Part shown: positions 33,432 through 45,519 of the stretch, one piece after another
Position numbering within the stretch: the first letter of the stretch is position 1
Layout: every line of letters begins with the position of its first letter
NCBI GenBank assembly: GCA_022419385.1
Contig: JAJUBI010000006.1
Location: 4,526,001-4,590,000 of the forward strand
Source of the DNA: Paraconiothyrium sp. Pb-2020
Lineage: Eukaryota; Ascomycota; Dothideomycetes; Pleosporales; Didymosphaeriaceae
Length of the DNA stretch: 64,000 bases
Direction: 5' to 3'
Notes under the pieces: model-generated
The model's input: only the letters and a program-made list of their open reading frames with translations
Told to the model about the DNA's origin: nothing
Database searches by the model: none
Position numbers and translations under genes: made by a program

Positions 33432-35491
33432 TCATGCTTTCTGATAACCCAACGGCCAGCTTCGCCACACATCCCGCCAGTCTTCATGCTCCTCGAACGG
33501 CCAAAGGCGCCTGAACACAGCCCAAGCGCCGTCTTGAGGAACCTTGCTCCCATTTTCGTGATGTTCGGCATGGTTCCCTTCCCTCGTACGCCCATACGCA
33601 TCCCTGGCCTCACGTTCTCCCTTGCGCAGCTCAATAACGCTCATGAACCCCGTCCCCTGCCTTTCAGATGTCCTTTCAAAGCGGTAACTTCGCGAGACAT
33701 GGTCCACGATGATTTTAAGGTCACCCGGATAGGTGCCACCGAAGGAACCTCCGCCGTATGTCTTGACTTCCAGCACATCGAGAGTGCTTTCACTGCGCTT
33801 CGAAGATACAAGAGCGTAGATGGAGCGAGCGAGTGTTTCGTCGAAGGCGGAATTTACGATCGCGCGCTTGAGATGCCCATTGCGGTATCTTCGAGCAGTA
33901 ATAACGCCCCCGTTGTCAGGCTCGGCTTTTTCAAAGTCATCCCAGTCGGGATCAACCTGTAGGTCCGAGGCGTTGCTGTTCCTACATTCTAGATCCAATT
34001 TCACGTACGTCAATTTTCGGAAGCTTCCTTTTGTAGACATGGTCGCATTAGCGTGATTCAGAACAAGGAGATATCAGGAAGACGAGAAAGCATACCTATT
34101 GCTTCATAGGACTCTATCTCCGTACGGTCGCCCATCGAGCGCTGAATGTTTAGCGAAAGCTCTGTGAGTCGTAGGCATGCGGATGCTAGTATCCTCAGAT
34201 CGTTCGCAGATATGTGGTATGCTGAGCCTGGCATATGATCATAGAAGTGACGTAAAGAAAGCTTTTCCAACGTTCCTCCGTGTCTCGCTGCGACAGCACT
34301 TAAAAGCGGACCATTCAAATTCCCAGACAAACTCAAGGATGTCAATAGGTTGAGAGAGGAAAGGAACTCCTGGACTGTATGCTCCCAACCATGTCCATGA
34401 CCAATCACTGGCATAGGCTCAAGACTAAGCGTCAGATCGGTGAGAGAGGAGAACGTGTTGTTCATCGAGACATAGTCGGGGATATTCCAACAGTTGATAG
34501 AGCATGAGAGCAATTTTACGCCCGATAGGTCCGCTGCTTCTTGCCATTTCGCTAGTTTGTCTGGTGTGAGTTGACCGTCCTGGCCAATCAAAGCCAAACT
34601 CTCAAGTCTCGACTTCGGCATGTCTGGCTCATCGATAGGTGGCATAAATCCCTTCCATAGCCCGACTGGTCTTCCTACGGAACGCAACAAAGCCGACGAG
34701 CCCCTCGGTCGAACGCATAGCATTCTCACATGTTTGATATTTGGTGCAAGAGCCATGGTACGCAAAGCCGCGGCTTCATTATGATTCTCTATGCCATTTG
34801 AGTCGAGGATCCTATGCTGGACGCTCAAGCTATGCAGATTTGATGACGTGGCTAGGGCGCGTTCATCCGGATCCGTAACTTCCTCGTGAAGGCTCTGGAA
34901 CATGAAGTTCCGTAGATGCAACCGGCATTTTGGGTGGCTCTGTTCTAGCGCAGCTACTATGCCAGCAGGCAATCTTCCTCTGACCTGAACAACCACATCT
35001 GTGAGATGCTTGAAGTCGGGGAGAAGCCTGACTAGAGGCTCCCACAAGTCTTTTGCTGTTGTCCAGCGATCTTCGTTGCCCAAAAGATTTTCTGCAACGG
35101 GTAAGGTATTCATTGACTCGGTAAGAGAGAAGCTTGGTGGTATGCGCTTGATGCCAGTATGTATTTGCCCAGCATGATTCCCTATCCTGGTGATGTGGAG
35201 TATTCTATGAAGGTCGCTTAGCGGGCACGAGAACTCCGACGGCCAAACATACCTCCCATGTTCCAAGTACTTCTTCGCAAACTCATGGTTTCGTAATTTA
35301 CTTACATCCTCCTTCAATATATTGCTGTCAATACGCTTCAGCAAGAGACCTCTATACATGAACGGTTCGGCGACGACCCTCCAGGCTCTCGAGACTCGCC
35401 ATAGCGGTCGTATAAACTCGACATTATGGCGATACAGTTCGGCACATATGAGCCATTTGGCATCGTCGGGTAGCTCTGGTACAGAAGCCAT
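33432..35491 (-). CDS. F-box/LRR-like protein
   Basis: Two exons, 34096–35491 and 33432–34027, encode 663 residues; a 68-bp intron with a GTATGC donor and CTAAT branch site joins EAIGSFRKLTYVKLDL in a leucine-rich stretch. The N-terminus (LPDDAKWLICAELYR…LWRVSRAWRVVAEPFMYRGL) is F-box-like, and Leu-rich repeats such as LESLALIGQ, LTDLTLSLEPM and LTSLSLSGNL follow. F-box proteins select substrates for SCF ubiquitin ligases; the large fungal family is poorly characterised. The C-terminal 100 residues show no domain. It is convergent with the RiPP locus, and there is no evidence that it takes part in it. Confidence 0.75.
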
Positions 35492-37421
35492 CCTTCAATC
35501 TTGAGTACTTGGTGATGGTTTGTATGATGTCTGGCGTTAGGCAGATGCCAATGTAAACTGCAAATGCGTTATCGGTTGATTGGTGGATTGGCGAGGTCAT
35601 CCTGGCTGAAACCAACGCTAAGTCTAAGTTGTGGGGGCTATCTCCGCATGACGCAGACGCGACTTTTGTCTTGCTCCATGATACTTACCCACTTTGTCAT
35701 CCCCAACCAATGCAAGCTCTGCCTCCTTGCTTCGGTAATGTCGTTACTATTCTATCCTCTATTCACTGACGGTTATATCATGCCTTCTTATCCTGTCTTG
35801 TGCGATATCGCGCCTATGACCCGGGCGAAGAAGCCGCGACACGACACACAATCGCGACCATGACCGAACCCGGGAAGGAAAACTTGCACACCCTCGGTCG
35901 ATACGAGCACAGAGCATCGCGACTCTTCAGATGAATCATCATATCCAATCCCTATAACATTGCATCTTCCGAACCAGCAAGCACCGCAGCCGAACTGTCC
36001 AGGATGTTCTTCACTTGTACCCAGCATGAACTAGGGAGCAACAGTGTCCTCTGCCATGCGTGCAATCACCAGCAACGGGAGGCCCTCCTTTTAAACCCCG
36101 CACAAAACATACTAGAAGCAGAGGGGATAGACAGATCCACAGACCAAGATATGGACATGTACGAGGATGAGCCCTGGAAGGGATCACTGGCAATGGAACG
36201 CCAGGCCTCCAAAGTCTGAGCGGCCCACCATATAGGGACCCTGTAGGGCACGTCATAGAAGGCGTGAATCAGGATATGTGCTAGGATATTGGGAAGCTCC
36301 TGTACAACTTCTTCGCCATCGCGGACGACGCGAGGCTCACGGGTTTTTCGTCGTTCGGATAGGAAGTTCGGTCACTAATTCATTAGCGCTGCGGACATCT
36401 CCCGATCGATGTTACTTGAGCGAGTCCCTTCTGCCAAATGAAAGCTTCCGGAAACTTCCGGAAATGTCGAGCAACCTGTATGTTTTGACCGTTCAACGCG
36501 CGTCTGTGTCGAATCTAGATCTTTGAAGGCCTGGCTGATGCACTCACACAAGCTCGGGGCTGTATGCAGGTTTCATCGGGTGATGGGGCTAATTTTTGCT
36601 GATTGTGCGCACGTTGCTGAGGTAGAGAACCTTAACTAGTCTACAAAAGCTGAGAGTGGTCGCATGTGTCTGGTCTACAGAATTTCAGATACATTCTCTT
36701 GATACTGAAGATGGTCGTTGACAACTGATCAAGTAGAGAGAGCAAAAATTACATTGCAGTAATTGTTTCACGCTTCTTCTTTCGCCGAATGTCGCCCTCC
36801 TACTGGTTCGAAAGTATGAAATAATAGTTACGTGTATTATATGAATCGATATAATGTATAGATGATGGGGAGCTGACTCGAACAAGTCTGGAAGAGACGT
36901 TGGCTGCGACTAACGTCCATGGCATCGTGGCGCGTGACACTGCAAAAGCCGCGGATGAAGGACGCTATGCTATGTATGGCAGCGCCCAGTAGAAGACTAA
37001 CTCAAGAAGTTACAGAGTTCCAGACTCGCGTGAGGCTCAAGGTAGCGCGTCTAAGATGCAGTATGAAGACGCAACAGCCGCGTGTGGGGTACAATTGGGT
37101 GAGGACTCGAAGGCGTATGGCTTGAGACATAAGCCCCCAATAATTGTCCATGTTCAGACATGCCGATGGCGATCTCGCCTCGGATCATGTTAGCCTGGTA
37201 AGGAAGCCTTGAGATTGGTCCGACATCCTCGAGTTTAACCCCGCGCCAATGTTCCCCGCATGCCACACGGGATGCATCCTTGCATTCATGGGGGTATCCC
37301 CACATTTTAGTGCGCTGTCGCGTCGTGGCTGTCTAGAGCTTCAAAGACATTAATTGTGAGGAGCTCTTCATCGTTTGAATCCTCTCAACAATCCCGATCG
37401 TACGGATACAACATCGCTACC
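35492..37421. other. Intergenic region, nothing recognised
   Basis: These 1.9 kb lie between divergent F-box and MFS genes. A 71-codon frame at 36004–36219 and others have no domain or splice context. AT-rich DNA near 36760–36880 has no further structure that I can name. Confidence 0.45.
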
Positions 37422-39162
37422 ATGCCGTTGGGAATACTTGACGACAGTAAGCTCGAGCATGTTCCTGGGACAGCGCCCCTAAGCGAACTGGGTCGCTTGG
37501 ACCTCGAGGTCGCTGGCATAGACCGTGGCCTACTCAAGCACGATAAGACCGGGAGGATCGTCCTTGTACCTCAACCATCCGACTCACCAAACGATCCGTA
37601 CAACTGGCCAAGATGGAAGAAAGAGATGTTCACCCTAGTCATTGCCTATGGATGTGGTTGTGTAGGAGGTAAGCACTTCGTATACGCTAACATCATGCGT
37701 TCGTCCTAACGTTAGACAGCCATCGGACCACTTCTGACACCCGCCTTCGTACCGCTTGCTACTCAATTCGGCGTACCTCTCCAGAGATTTACGTTGGGCT
37801 GCAATGGATCCTGTATCGTCGCCATCGCTGTCGGCAGTCTCCTCTGCAACACGATCGCCGTGAAAGTCGGAAAACGGCCAGTGTATATCCTGACCACCCT
37901 CGGCCTGGCCGTTTCATCCTTTTGGGCTGCAGAAGCGAAGAGCTTCGGTTCGCTGGCAGGTGCAAGAGCTGTACAGGGCTTTTGCATGGCCCCTTTCGAG
38001 GCCTTGATCCCGGCATCGGTCTCGGATATCTGGCATGTTCACGAACGTGGTTTCAGGATGGCAATATTCAACCTTGGTGTGCTCGGCGGCATCAATCTTG
38101 CAGGCCCCATCGCCGGTTCGGTCATCGAGAAAGGCTCCTTCCGTATTGCCATGCATGCAATGGGCGGCGCAATGGTTCTTATGTTGCTCCTCGTTATTTT
38201 CTTCATGCCCGAGTCAGCTTTCGTACGGCATGACGCCATCAACATTGACACGAGCGATAAGACGTTGGATATAGACGAACCGGAGAAAGAGAAAGCAGTG
38301 CAAATCGAAAACCGCCCGACTGTGACCACCACATCGTCTGAACCGCGGACCTCATACGTACAAGAGCTCAAGCCATGGAGTGGTTACTTCGATCACGTAT
38401 CGTTTTGGAGAACTCTCATCCGGCCATTCTTCCTCATTTTTTCGCCGATAGTAATGTGGGCGACGCTTTTGTTCACTATCTGCATCTCCTGGCTCGTCTT
38501 GATCTCCATCACGCTGTCGCAGATTTTCTCAGCACCGCCCTACAATTTCTCCGTTAGCTCAGTAGGTGCAACGAACGTATCTTCGTTTGTCGCGTCCGTG
38601 ATCGCAACTTTAGTTGCTGGTTATGTGGTCGACGGCGTCGCTACGTGGATGTCGAAGCGCAACAACGGAGTCTTTGGTAAGTAGATCTACCCCTAGCTAA
38701 GCTATCTCTAGGCTCCTCGCTAACTGCTTAGAACCGGAATTCCGCCTACCGGTAATGATCACCTACCTTATCTTCACGGCGACTGGCTTCTTCGCCTGGG
38801 GCGAGTCCTTGTACAAGCAAGACCCATGGCCAATACCCGTCATCGTCTGCATGGGCCTGATCAACCTCGGCGTTCAACTAGGCACCACCTCCGTTGTAAC
38901 ATATGTCAGCGACTGCCATCGCGAGCAGTCCGCCGAGGCCTTTGCCATCATGAACTTCATCAAAAACATGTTTGCGTTCGGCCTCACCTTCTATGCCAAC
39001 GATTGGATTGCCGTACAGGGCGTTAGAGATTGCTTCTTCGTCATCGGAGGCACAACGGTCGCTGTGACGGTCACGACTATTCCTATGTACATTTGGGGTA
39101 AGAGGGCGCGAAGTTGGGTGTTCAGATATCGAGTGCTTGATAGGGTCTTGAAGCGGAAGTGA
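37422..39162 (+). CDS. MFS transporter (DHA-type drug/metabolite efflux)
   Basis: Three exons, 37422–37668, 37720–38676 and 38732–39162, encode 544 residues. The cytosolic N-terminus contains the PNDPYNWPRWKKE block common just before the first membrane helix of fungal drug:H+ antiporters. About twelve hydrophobic segments follow, split by a long charged central loop (near residues 265–310, rich in Asp/Glu/Lys). KVGKRPVYIL after the second helix corresponds to the MFS loop 2–3 motif. These transporters usually export xenobiotics or the host's own metabolites. It lies 4 kb from the RiPP enzymes and 4 kb from the GMC gene, so it could serve either cluster or neither. Confidence 0.88.
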
Positions 39163-41104
39163 AGAATGCACTGGCACGCTTCTGTAGCGCGGGTAAGAGA
39201 TCCAGTTATGGAAATCTTTCCGACGGAAGTGACGATGATCTGCCTGTTAAGTCTGGTCATTAGATGGCGCTGTAACTGAATCGCGACTCCTGATTTTCTA
39301 TAGTTCAGGAAGCCAACCGCTTTATTTTATTCTTCTGCACCACAACCCACAAAAACTACCATCGAGCAAGTCGAACCCTGTTTGGTGGTTGAGAGTGATC
39401 AAATCGGAAACGAACAGATGTTTCCACGAACCCAAATAACAATGCTAAAGAGCGATAGCCCTGCTAATCGATATTCCGCGTTCTCCTGCGCTACTGCAGT
39501 GTCCACGTGGACTCTCGTTCTGCAGCGAGTGCCCACGTGCGGTTCCTCGGCGCCCATTCTTTAATCGGACGAGGATGAACAATCTCAGCTGCAAGATATT
39601 TCCTGATGTAGTAGGAGCGCCGGTAGCTTCAGCTGATTTTGCGGGCCGTTAACTACGGTCGGCGAATTTCTTTCGGGCGCTTGAAGAACGCGTTTGAAAA
39701 GACCTCACGATTCATGAACCCTCTCAGTGGGCGACTTCTAGATTGTTGGAACATTGGATAGCTGCGCGCAAGTTTGCCCATCTGGGATTGGTAATGTGTT
39801 TCCACCAAGCCGCTAACGGCATTATTCGAAGACGGTTTGACAGATCGTACTTACCCGATCCACATCATCAGGTTCGTGTGGACTGGAGCGAAGCGCCGCA
39901 GGTGCGGAGGAAGTGCCTTCGAGCTCTTTTACATCGGTTACCTCATCAGCATTACGCCTTCCAGCACGGCGCAGGAATCTGGTACTGTTAAATAAACACT
40001 AGAGAGAAGAGTCTCCTCTATATGGGGAAAGAGCTCTCAGATTTGATGTAATTTCAACGTTTTCGATATTGTGGCCAGTGGCCACCATACCGTGATCTTA
40101 CATTTTAATTATACTTGAAATGATTGGTTACCCCTCTCTGGTTGACAGATGTCCATCCCCATGACACCTCTACTAAAGCTAGTCAGCCAATAGACCTGAA
40201 GACCTTAGGTCAGCCGCGCTTTTCCTCTATTAATGACGCGCTCTTCTTCCCTAGGTATTGCTCGCATTATCTTTGGAAAGCACATTCTATCATCTAGGTT
40301 TTGTGGTAGAAGGCCGCGAATATTCGGTGTTCGCGAAGGTGGAGATTCACTAAAAACGAGCTCTCTGGTAGCGCGCCACACACGCAAGACCTAAGCAGCT
40401 AGTGAACCGATCTTGCCATGGAACCCCCAGAAAATTTCGGACTGGCCTAAATCCGAGATTGTGGTTCTTGGTAGGATGGAAAGACCTTCGATCGTTGCCC
40501 CTAGCCGGGGATTGAGTTTGGCTCTTGAGATCTACATCGCTAATCGTGCAAGGGCATCACGGCACCAACCCGGGTGCTCGGCTCATGGCGTCTCGATAGC
40601 ATGCGCACAGTCAGGTCGATCGAGTGTGGTTGCGGTGACGTGGAACGGTGCTCTTCTGTAAGGCCTGCTCAAACCCAGCGTCCGGAGCAACTATAATAAC
40701 AACAAGAGTCTGGCGACAGGAGCTCTACTGACGCGTTCCTGGGCATTGATAGTTAGGCATTATTCTCCTATGAGCGGGTGAGGCCCCCTTAGGTCCAGAC
40801 CCAGTGCGGTTCACTTGTCTAACGCGGCGTGTGCCTTACAGTTCCTCGACACCAACGTAATAAGATGGAACTGGTCATTAGATCTGACGCCGAGTAGCTA
40901 GCTCCCGCAAAGGGCCGAGTCGGATCCTGGTACATCTGCAGCGTGGTCCAGACCTGTACCTGTGGTATCCAGCTTGAAGACCTTCGCATTAGAACGAACG
41001 TCCTCGCGCAATGGCATAGCGATCGGGACCAAGCACTCCTTTGAAGCCGTGTTTCGCGGTCCTTGCACCTTCTTCGATCACGATCACTACGTGCTCCACG
41101 CGAC
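39163..41104. other. Intergenic region, nothing confirmed
   Basis: These 1.9 kb show no confident gene. An 82-codon frame at 39743–39991 has no recognised domain. An AT-rich patch near 39985–40130 has no repeat arms that I can find. Confidence 0.4.
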
Positions 41105-42568
41105 ATGGCGGACTCGAATATCCAATTACTGAACGATCCCAGCTTCCTCGCTGAGGTATGGGTACGTATACACAAGTTTCCAGTGACCGAGCTATTTTGT
41201 CTTGCTTATGTAGCTGCAGACCTGGTACGGCATCGGTTTCACCATCATCACGTTGCGATACATTGCTCGAATTCGATCTGTTGGTTTCGGAGGATTCCAG
41301 GGAGATGATTATATCGCAATTATCGTATGTGGACTCCCTCAAATCGAGCAATATCCGACCACTGATTGCATATAGAGTCTGGCATTATATACTGCGGATG
41401 CAGTGCTTGTTGACTTTTGCTGTAAGCGTTGTGACCATGATGAACCTCGAACTCTCAATGCTAATGCAAGCAACTAGATCATAAAGGCACAAATGTCGAC
41501 ATTCCCGCAAATCTAATCGATACACTTACCGACGCGGAAGTCGATCGAGTACGAAATGGATCAAAGGCACAGCTAGCTGCCTGGTATACATATACTGGAC
41601 TCATCTGTGGGCGCCACCGATCGCAACGAGTCAAAGCCACACACTGAAATTGTTTAGGGTGCATGAAGTTCATGTTATTGTTCTTCTATCGACGCATAAC
41701 AATGGGAACCTTTCAGAATCGTCTGGTCCGTTGGTGCTTCTGGATGTGCGGCGTAACATACGTCGCAGTGTTTCTCACCGTAACATTCGGCTGCCATCCG
41801 TAAGTCCATTCGCATAAGCACATCGCCAAACATAGTCACGCACACCTGCTCATTACCCGCAGTACCTCAATGAATTGGCAAGTTCGGCCACTTCCACCCC
41901 GCACGTGTACCTTCAAACCTCAAAACTTCTACGTTGGCGCCATCCTCAACGTTATCACCGACGTCATAATCCTCGCCATTCCCATCCCAATGCTTTGGGG
42001 GTTGCAAATAAAGCTTAGCAAGAAGATTGCCATTGCTCTGTTCATCTGCTCTGGAACGTTCGTCATCGCAGCCGCTATCGTACGCGCTGCGCTCACCCTG
42101 GGCAACACGCCCTCTGGACTGAATATCAATCGTTGGGGAGTCCGTGAGACCATCGTTGGCATTATCACGGTGAACCTACCAATTCTCAGACCCATGTTTA
42201 GGCGCAACTTCTGGCGCGGGAAGACTTATGTCGCCGAATCATCATCGTACGGGCGCTCGCGCCCTACAAAGAGCGGATATGGGCCTGGAACGTTTGAGCT
42301 AAGGTCAGAGCCGGACTCCAAGCGTGGCGCTGGAGCATCGGATGTAGAGCTGGTGCCTGTGCCCAGGAGCAGTTCCAGGTCATCCCGGAGAAGTTCCTCA
42401 GTTGAGAAGGAATCTGGTGATAGAAGCATCCAAGTGGTAGTTCAGCAAAGCTACCACGTTAGTTCGTCACCGAGAAATGTGGATGAAGAGTTGGGTAGTT
42501 GGGACCGAGAAGATAAAGAGCGGGGCCGTGCATTTCAAACAAACATTTCGTCGGGCATGAGGCTTTAA
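41105..42568 (+). CDS. Fungal rhodopsin-fold integral membrane protein (7TM)
   Basis: Six exons, 41105–41155, 41214–41324, 41376–41421, 41478–41606, 41658–41799 and 41863–42568, encode 394 residues. The sequence runs through seven hydrophobic segments with family landmarks GFQGDDYIAI, GSKAQLAAWYTYT, FFYRRIT, TFGCHPTSMNW and RWGVRETIVGIITVNLPILRP. This membrane family is found beside many fungal toxin and metabolite clusters and its function is unsettled (a sensor or receptor-like role has been proposed). The C-terminal 130 residues are a cytosolic Ser/Arg-rich tail. All five introns are 46–63 bp with in-phase joins. Confidence 0.85.
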
Positions 42569-43171
42569 GTAAGAAAGCTAAGCCCCAAAATTATGAGGAT
42601 TCGAAAGGGAAGCCAATGCGTAGTCAAAGGATAATACCGAAGTCGTAAATAGCCCTTGGCCGTCCAAACATCACAGAAAGGCAGAATGTTGGTCCGAAGA
42701 TACGCATTGGCTCTCGCTCTCCAGAGCCGTAGAGCGACTTTTATGAGCAAGAAAATAGTAAACTCGGCGATATGATTGCAAAGATATGTCCTGGCTGACC
42801 CGCACGCCATGTAGTCCCAACACCCGATACCGAGGGGTATGGAGTGCTAACAGTAGTTATCCCACCTTTATATTTGGCCACGCTAAAAATTTTGAGACCG
42901 ATTCTTCAGCAATAGAGTTTTGGGATACCTGTTCTCTTGTTGGCCATTGTCCCTAACTCGTGGTTCTGGTCTCATCATGGGGCACTGGCCTCGTTGCTGA
43001 AGCTCCATCCAACAAGGAATACCACAGGGCAGCTTCCCAGCTGTGACCTCGGTATCACAGTGAAGTCAATATAAGGTGAAACGCATCTGGTGTTGATAAC
43101 GATCCTTTTGTTACGAAACTATTCTAGTCTAATTCTTCAGGTTGTGCTAAAACGAGGATGTCTAAATCTAA
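42569..43171. other. Short intergenic region
   Basis: The 603 bp between the converging rhodopsin-fold and GMC genes show nothing I can identify. Confidence 0.45.
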
Positions 43172-45007
43172 TCAAGCACTGGATTCTACCTCCCTGCAAA
43201 TCAATTCGACCGCCTTTTCGGCAAAGGCGTAGACAGCTGTCAGAATGTTCCCTCGTGGTATGATTGGCAAGATACTGGCATCGCAAACCCTTACGTTCTT
43301 CGTTCCGTATACTCTCAGCCCTTCGTCAACCACACCCCCCAGATCTTCTCTCATCATTGAACAAGTGCTGGATGGATGATAGTTCGTTGCTGAATTGATC
43401 GGGAGTATATCCTTCGCATCTTCGAGCGATGAAATTGGCCGGGGGAAGGTTCGAGGTAATCGTTTCCCGTTTGGCTTCCTCAGAGCAGTGAAAGTGGGCT
43501 TTTGGAAGAGCCTTTCAATGAGAAGCAAGTGGCGAGCCAGTATCTCCGTATCAAGGGGATGAGACAGGTAGTTGAACTTTATCTCTGGCTGGTGCGATGG
43601 CTCAGAGGTTATGTGACAGCTTCCACGCGAGAAAGGATGAGCCAACATGGCAATCACAGTTACAAAGTTCGCATTGACAAAAGGCGGCGTGTCTTTGGGA
43701 AGAGACTCAGTGTCTCGATGGCGCTGCGAGCGAACCAGAAATGTGGTGGCGGTCGCTTCCCTGGGGCTTTCAATCGTCTTCTGAATGAATGAATACTGGG
43801 ATCGTAAGCTCGGGTTGGTCTCTCCTTCCACCCAACGTTTGACGCTTTCTGTGAGCTGCTGCGTCTCTGATGGTGTTTCCAGCATCTGCAGTGGTGTAAA
43901 AGCAAAACTGTATGCTGGTCCTTCTGCTAACCGACCAGTGCGGCTTTGTTCGTACTCTAACGATGCAGCCTTCCGCATCTCGGGATTCCATAAGCCTTCG
44001 TCGCGTGTAGGAATATCATCTTGAGTCTCGCAGGACAAGCCACAATTGAGATGATCCTGCAGGTTCTCACCTACTCCCGGAAGCTCGTATAGCACTGGTA
44101 CATTCGCAGCTGCAAGAACCTGTTTGGATCCTATACCCGACCGTTCCAAAATTGAGGGAGATCCAAACACGCCTGCGCAGAGAATTATCTCTCGAGCACT
44201 GATCAAATGCTCTTCACCCTGGTATGTGTAGCGAATCCCTCTTGCATTTAGCCTTCCCTCAGCGGTCGACGCTTCATCAAATTCAATCTTATTAACCTTT
44301 ACTCCAGTCCTCAATGTTACGTTGCCTCGTTTTAATGCGGGCTCCAAAAATGCCGTACCTGCGTGGCTTCGCTCGCCTTTTGAAGAATCAATCGCATTGG
44401 TAATAGTCACTGCCCCCGCAGTGCTCTCAGAAAATCCTGTAGTACTTGTCGCGTGGCCAAGCTCCTCAAAAGCTTTGATCCACTGCAATTGGAGAGCGTC
44501 CATAGTAGGCGGATACGATGTTTGCACACGATCAAGAGAACCAACATCATCGTTCACTCCCGGTTTGGAGCTTCCAGTATACCAACGCCTGTAACAATCT
44601 TTCATGCCTTGGGAGCTCCAATCTCCTCTCCCCGAGTTTGATAAAAGGTCTTCCGCTATGCGGTCATGCCACTCGTAGTTCGGAAAAACCACGCTGTGAC
44701 TATTGATCGCACTAGTACCACCGACCAATTTTCCTCTCGGATGCTTCACCCTCCTATCATTCAAGCCTGGCTCCGGCGCAGTAGAGTACTGCCAATCATA
44801 CGTAGGATCCGATTGAAGGCTTGGCGATAGACCGGGTGTTTGAACTTTGGGATCATTGCGAAAATGTTCTCCAGCTTCCAGAACCAGGATTCGGTGGTCG
44901 GGCAGCTGCTGTGAGAGACGAGACGTGATCAAGCATGAGGCTGACCCAGCCCCGACCAGAATGAAGTCATAGTCCTCAGCGCCAGCGGAAAAATTGTTGC
45001 CTGGCAT
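43172..45007 (-). CDS. GMC-family FAD oxidoreductase
   Basis: This single-exon gene encodes 611 residues. The FAD-binding motif is FILVGAGSASCLITSRL near residues 15–31; GGTSAINSHSVVFPNYEW and the CAGVFGSPSILERSGIG signature follow. The active-site region is YHPSSTCSMMREDLGG with His544 and IPRGNILTAVYAFAEKAVELI with Asn587, the usual His/Asn pair of the glucose–methanol–choline family. No secretion signal is visible, so it is probably intracellular. It likely oxidises an alcohol group; family members in metabolite clusters act on terpenoid or polyketide intermediates. The substrate is unknown. Confidence 0.88.
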   Translation of the reverse strand: MPGNNFSAGAEDYDFILVGAGSASCLITSRLSQQLPDHRILVLEAGEHFRNDPKVQTPGLSPSLQSDPTYDWQYSTAPEPGLNDRRVKHPRGKLVGGTSAINSHSVVFPNYEWHDRIAEDLLSNSGRGDWSSQGMKDCYRRWYTGSSKPGVNDDVGSLDRVQTSYPPTMDALQLQWIKAFEELGHATSTTGFSESTAGAVTITNAIDSSKGERSHAGTAFLEPALKRGNVTLRTGVKVNKIEFDEASTAEGRLNARGIRYTYQGEEHLISAREIILCAGVFGSPSILERSGIGSKQVLAAANVPVLYELPGVGENLQDHLNCGLSCETQDDIPTRDEGLWNPEMRKAASLEYEQSRTGRLAEGPAYSFAFTPLQMLETPSETQQLTESVKRWVEGETNPSLRSQYSFIQKTIESPREATATTFLVRSQRHRDTESLPKDTPPFVNANFVTVIAMLAHPFSRGSCHITSEPSHQPEIKFNYLSHPLDTEILARHLLLIERLFQKPTFTALRKPNGKRLPRTFPRPISSLEDAKDILPINSATNYHPSSTCSMMREDLGGVVDEGLRVYGTKNVRVCDASILPIIPRGNILTAVYAFAEKAVELICREVESSA

Positions 45008-45519
45008 TGTTAGAGCACAGATGATGGACTTTGCGAGATCTTATTAAGCACATGTAAGAAGACTAATTCCACAGGCCTAATCGTTAACGTCATGACCGAT
45101 GAGATAAGGAAGTAGGATGTTCTCGCCTATCCAGTCGGGTTAGGTAGCTACCAGGGTAAACCGATGTTTCCGGGCAGTGAACACTACAGAATTTTTGCGG
45201 GTTTCTTCGCCAACAGAGATGCCACCAAAGAAGGGAGACGGATAATAAGGCTAAGGACCATAGTCACAGGATAGTTGTTCTAGAAACAAGGCTACGCCAA
45301 TGATGAGGGCTACCCTGATACACAAAGCTCGGTGGATTGCGTGCGCACTTCGATTTCGCTTAATCCTTGGTCCCATGCACCCATGTCGTTCGCATCCTGC
45401 GGCCCCTCAACCTCGCGATCGTATCTAACGCGCACTCATCAAACTCAACCTTGGGTTTCTCGTCATGAAAGAGACAGCCAATTTGCCGTATTGCGTCCTC
45501 CTCCGACACCAACAACCAC
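45008..45519. other. Intergenic region
   Basis: Nothing is recognised in these 512 bp between the GMC start and the 3' end of the broken P450 gene. Confidence 0.45.

Noticed and set aside
33486..33962. Plus-strand frame of 158 codons
   Set aside because: It lies opposite the second exon of the F-box/LRR gene, which has family-like sequence.
36004..36219. A 71-codon plus-strand frame with a CxxC motif
   Set aside because: No signal peptide, domain or supporting context; likely chance.
39743..39991. An 82-codon frame, considered as a small gene or a membrane-protein remnant
   Set aside because: Neither this frame nor its neighbours form a recognisable domain, and no splice sites connect it to other exons.
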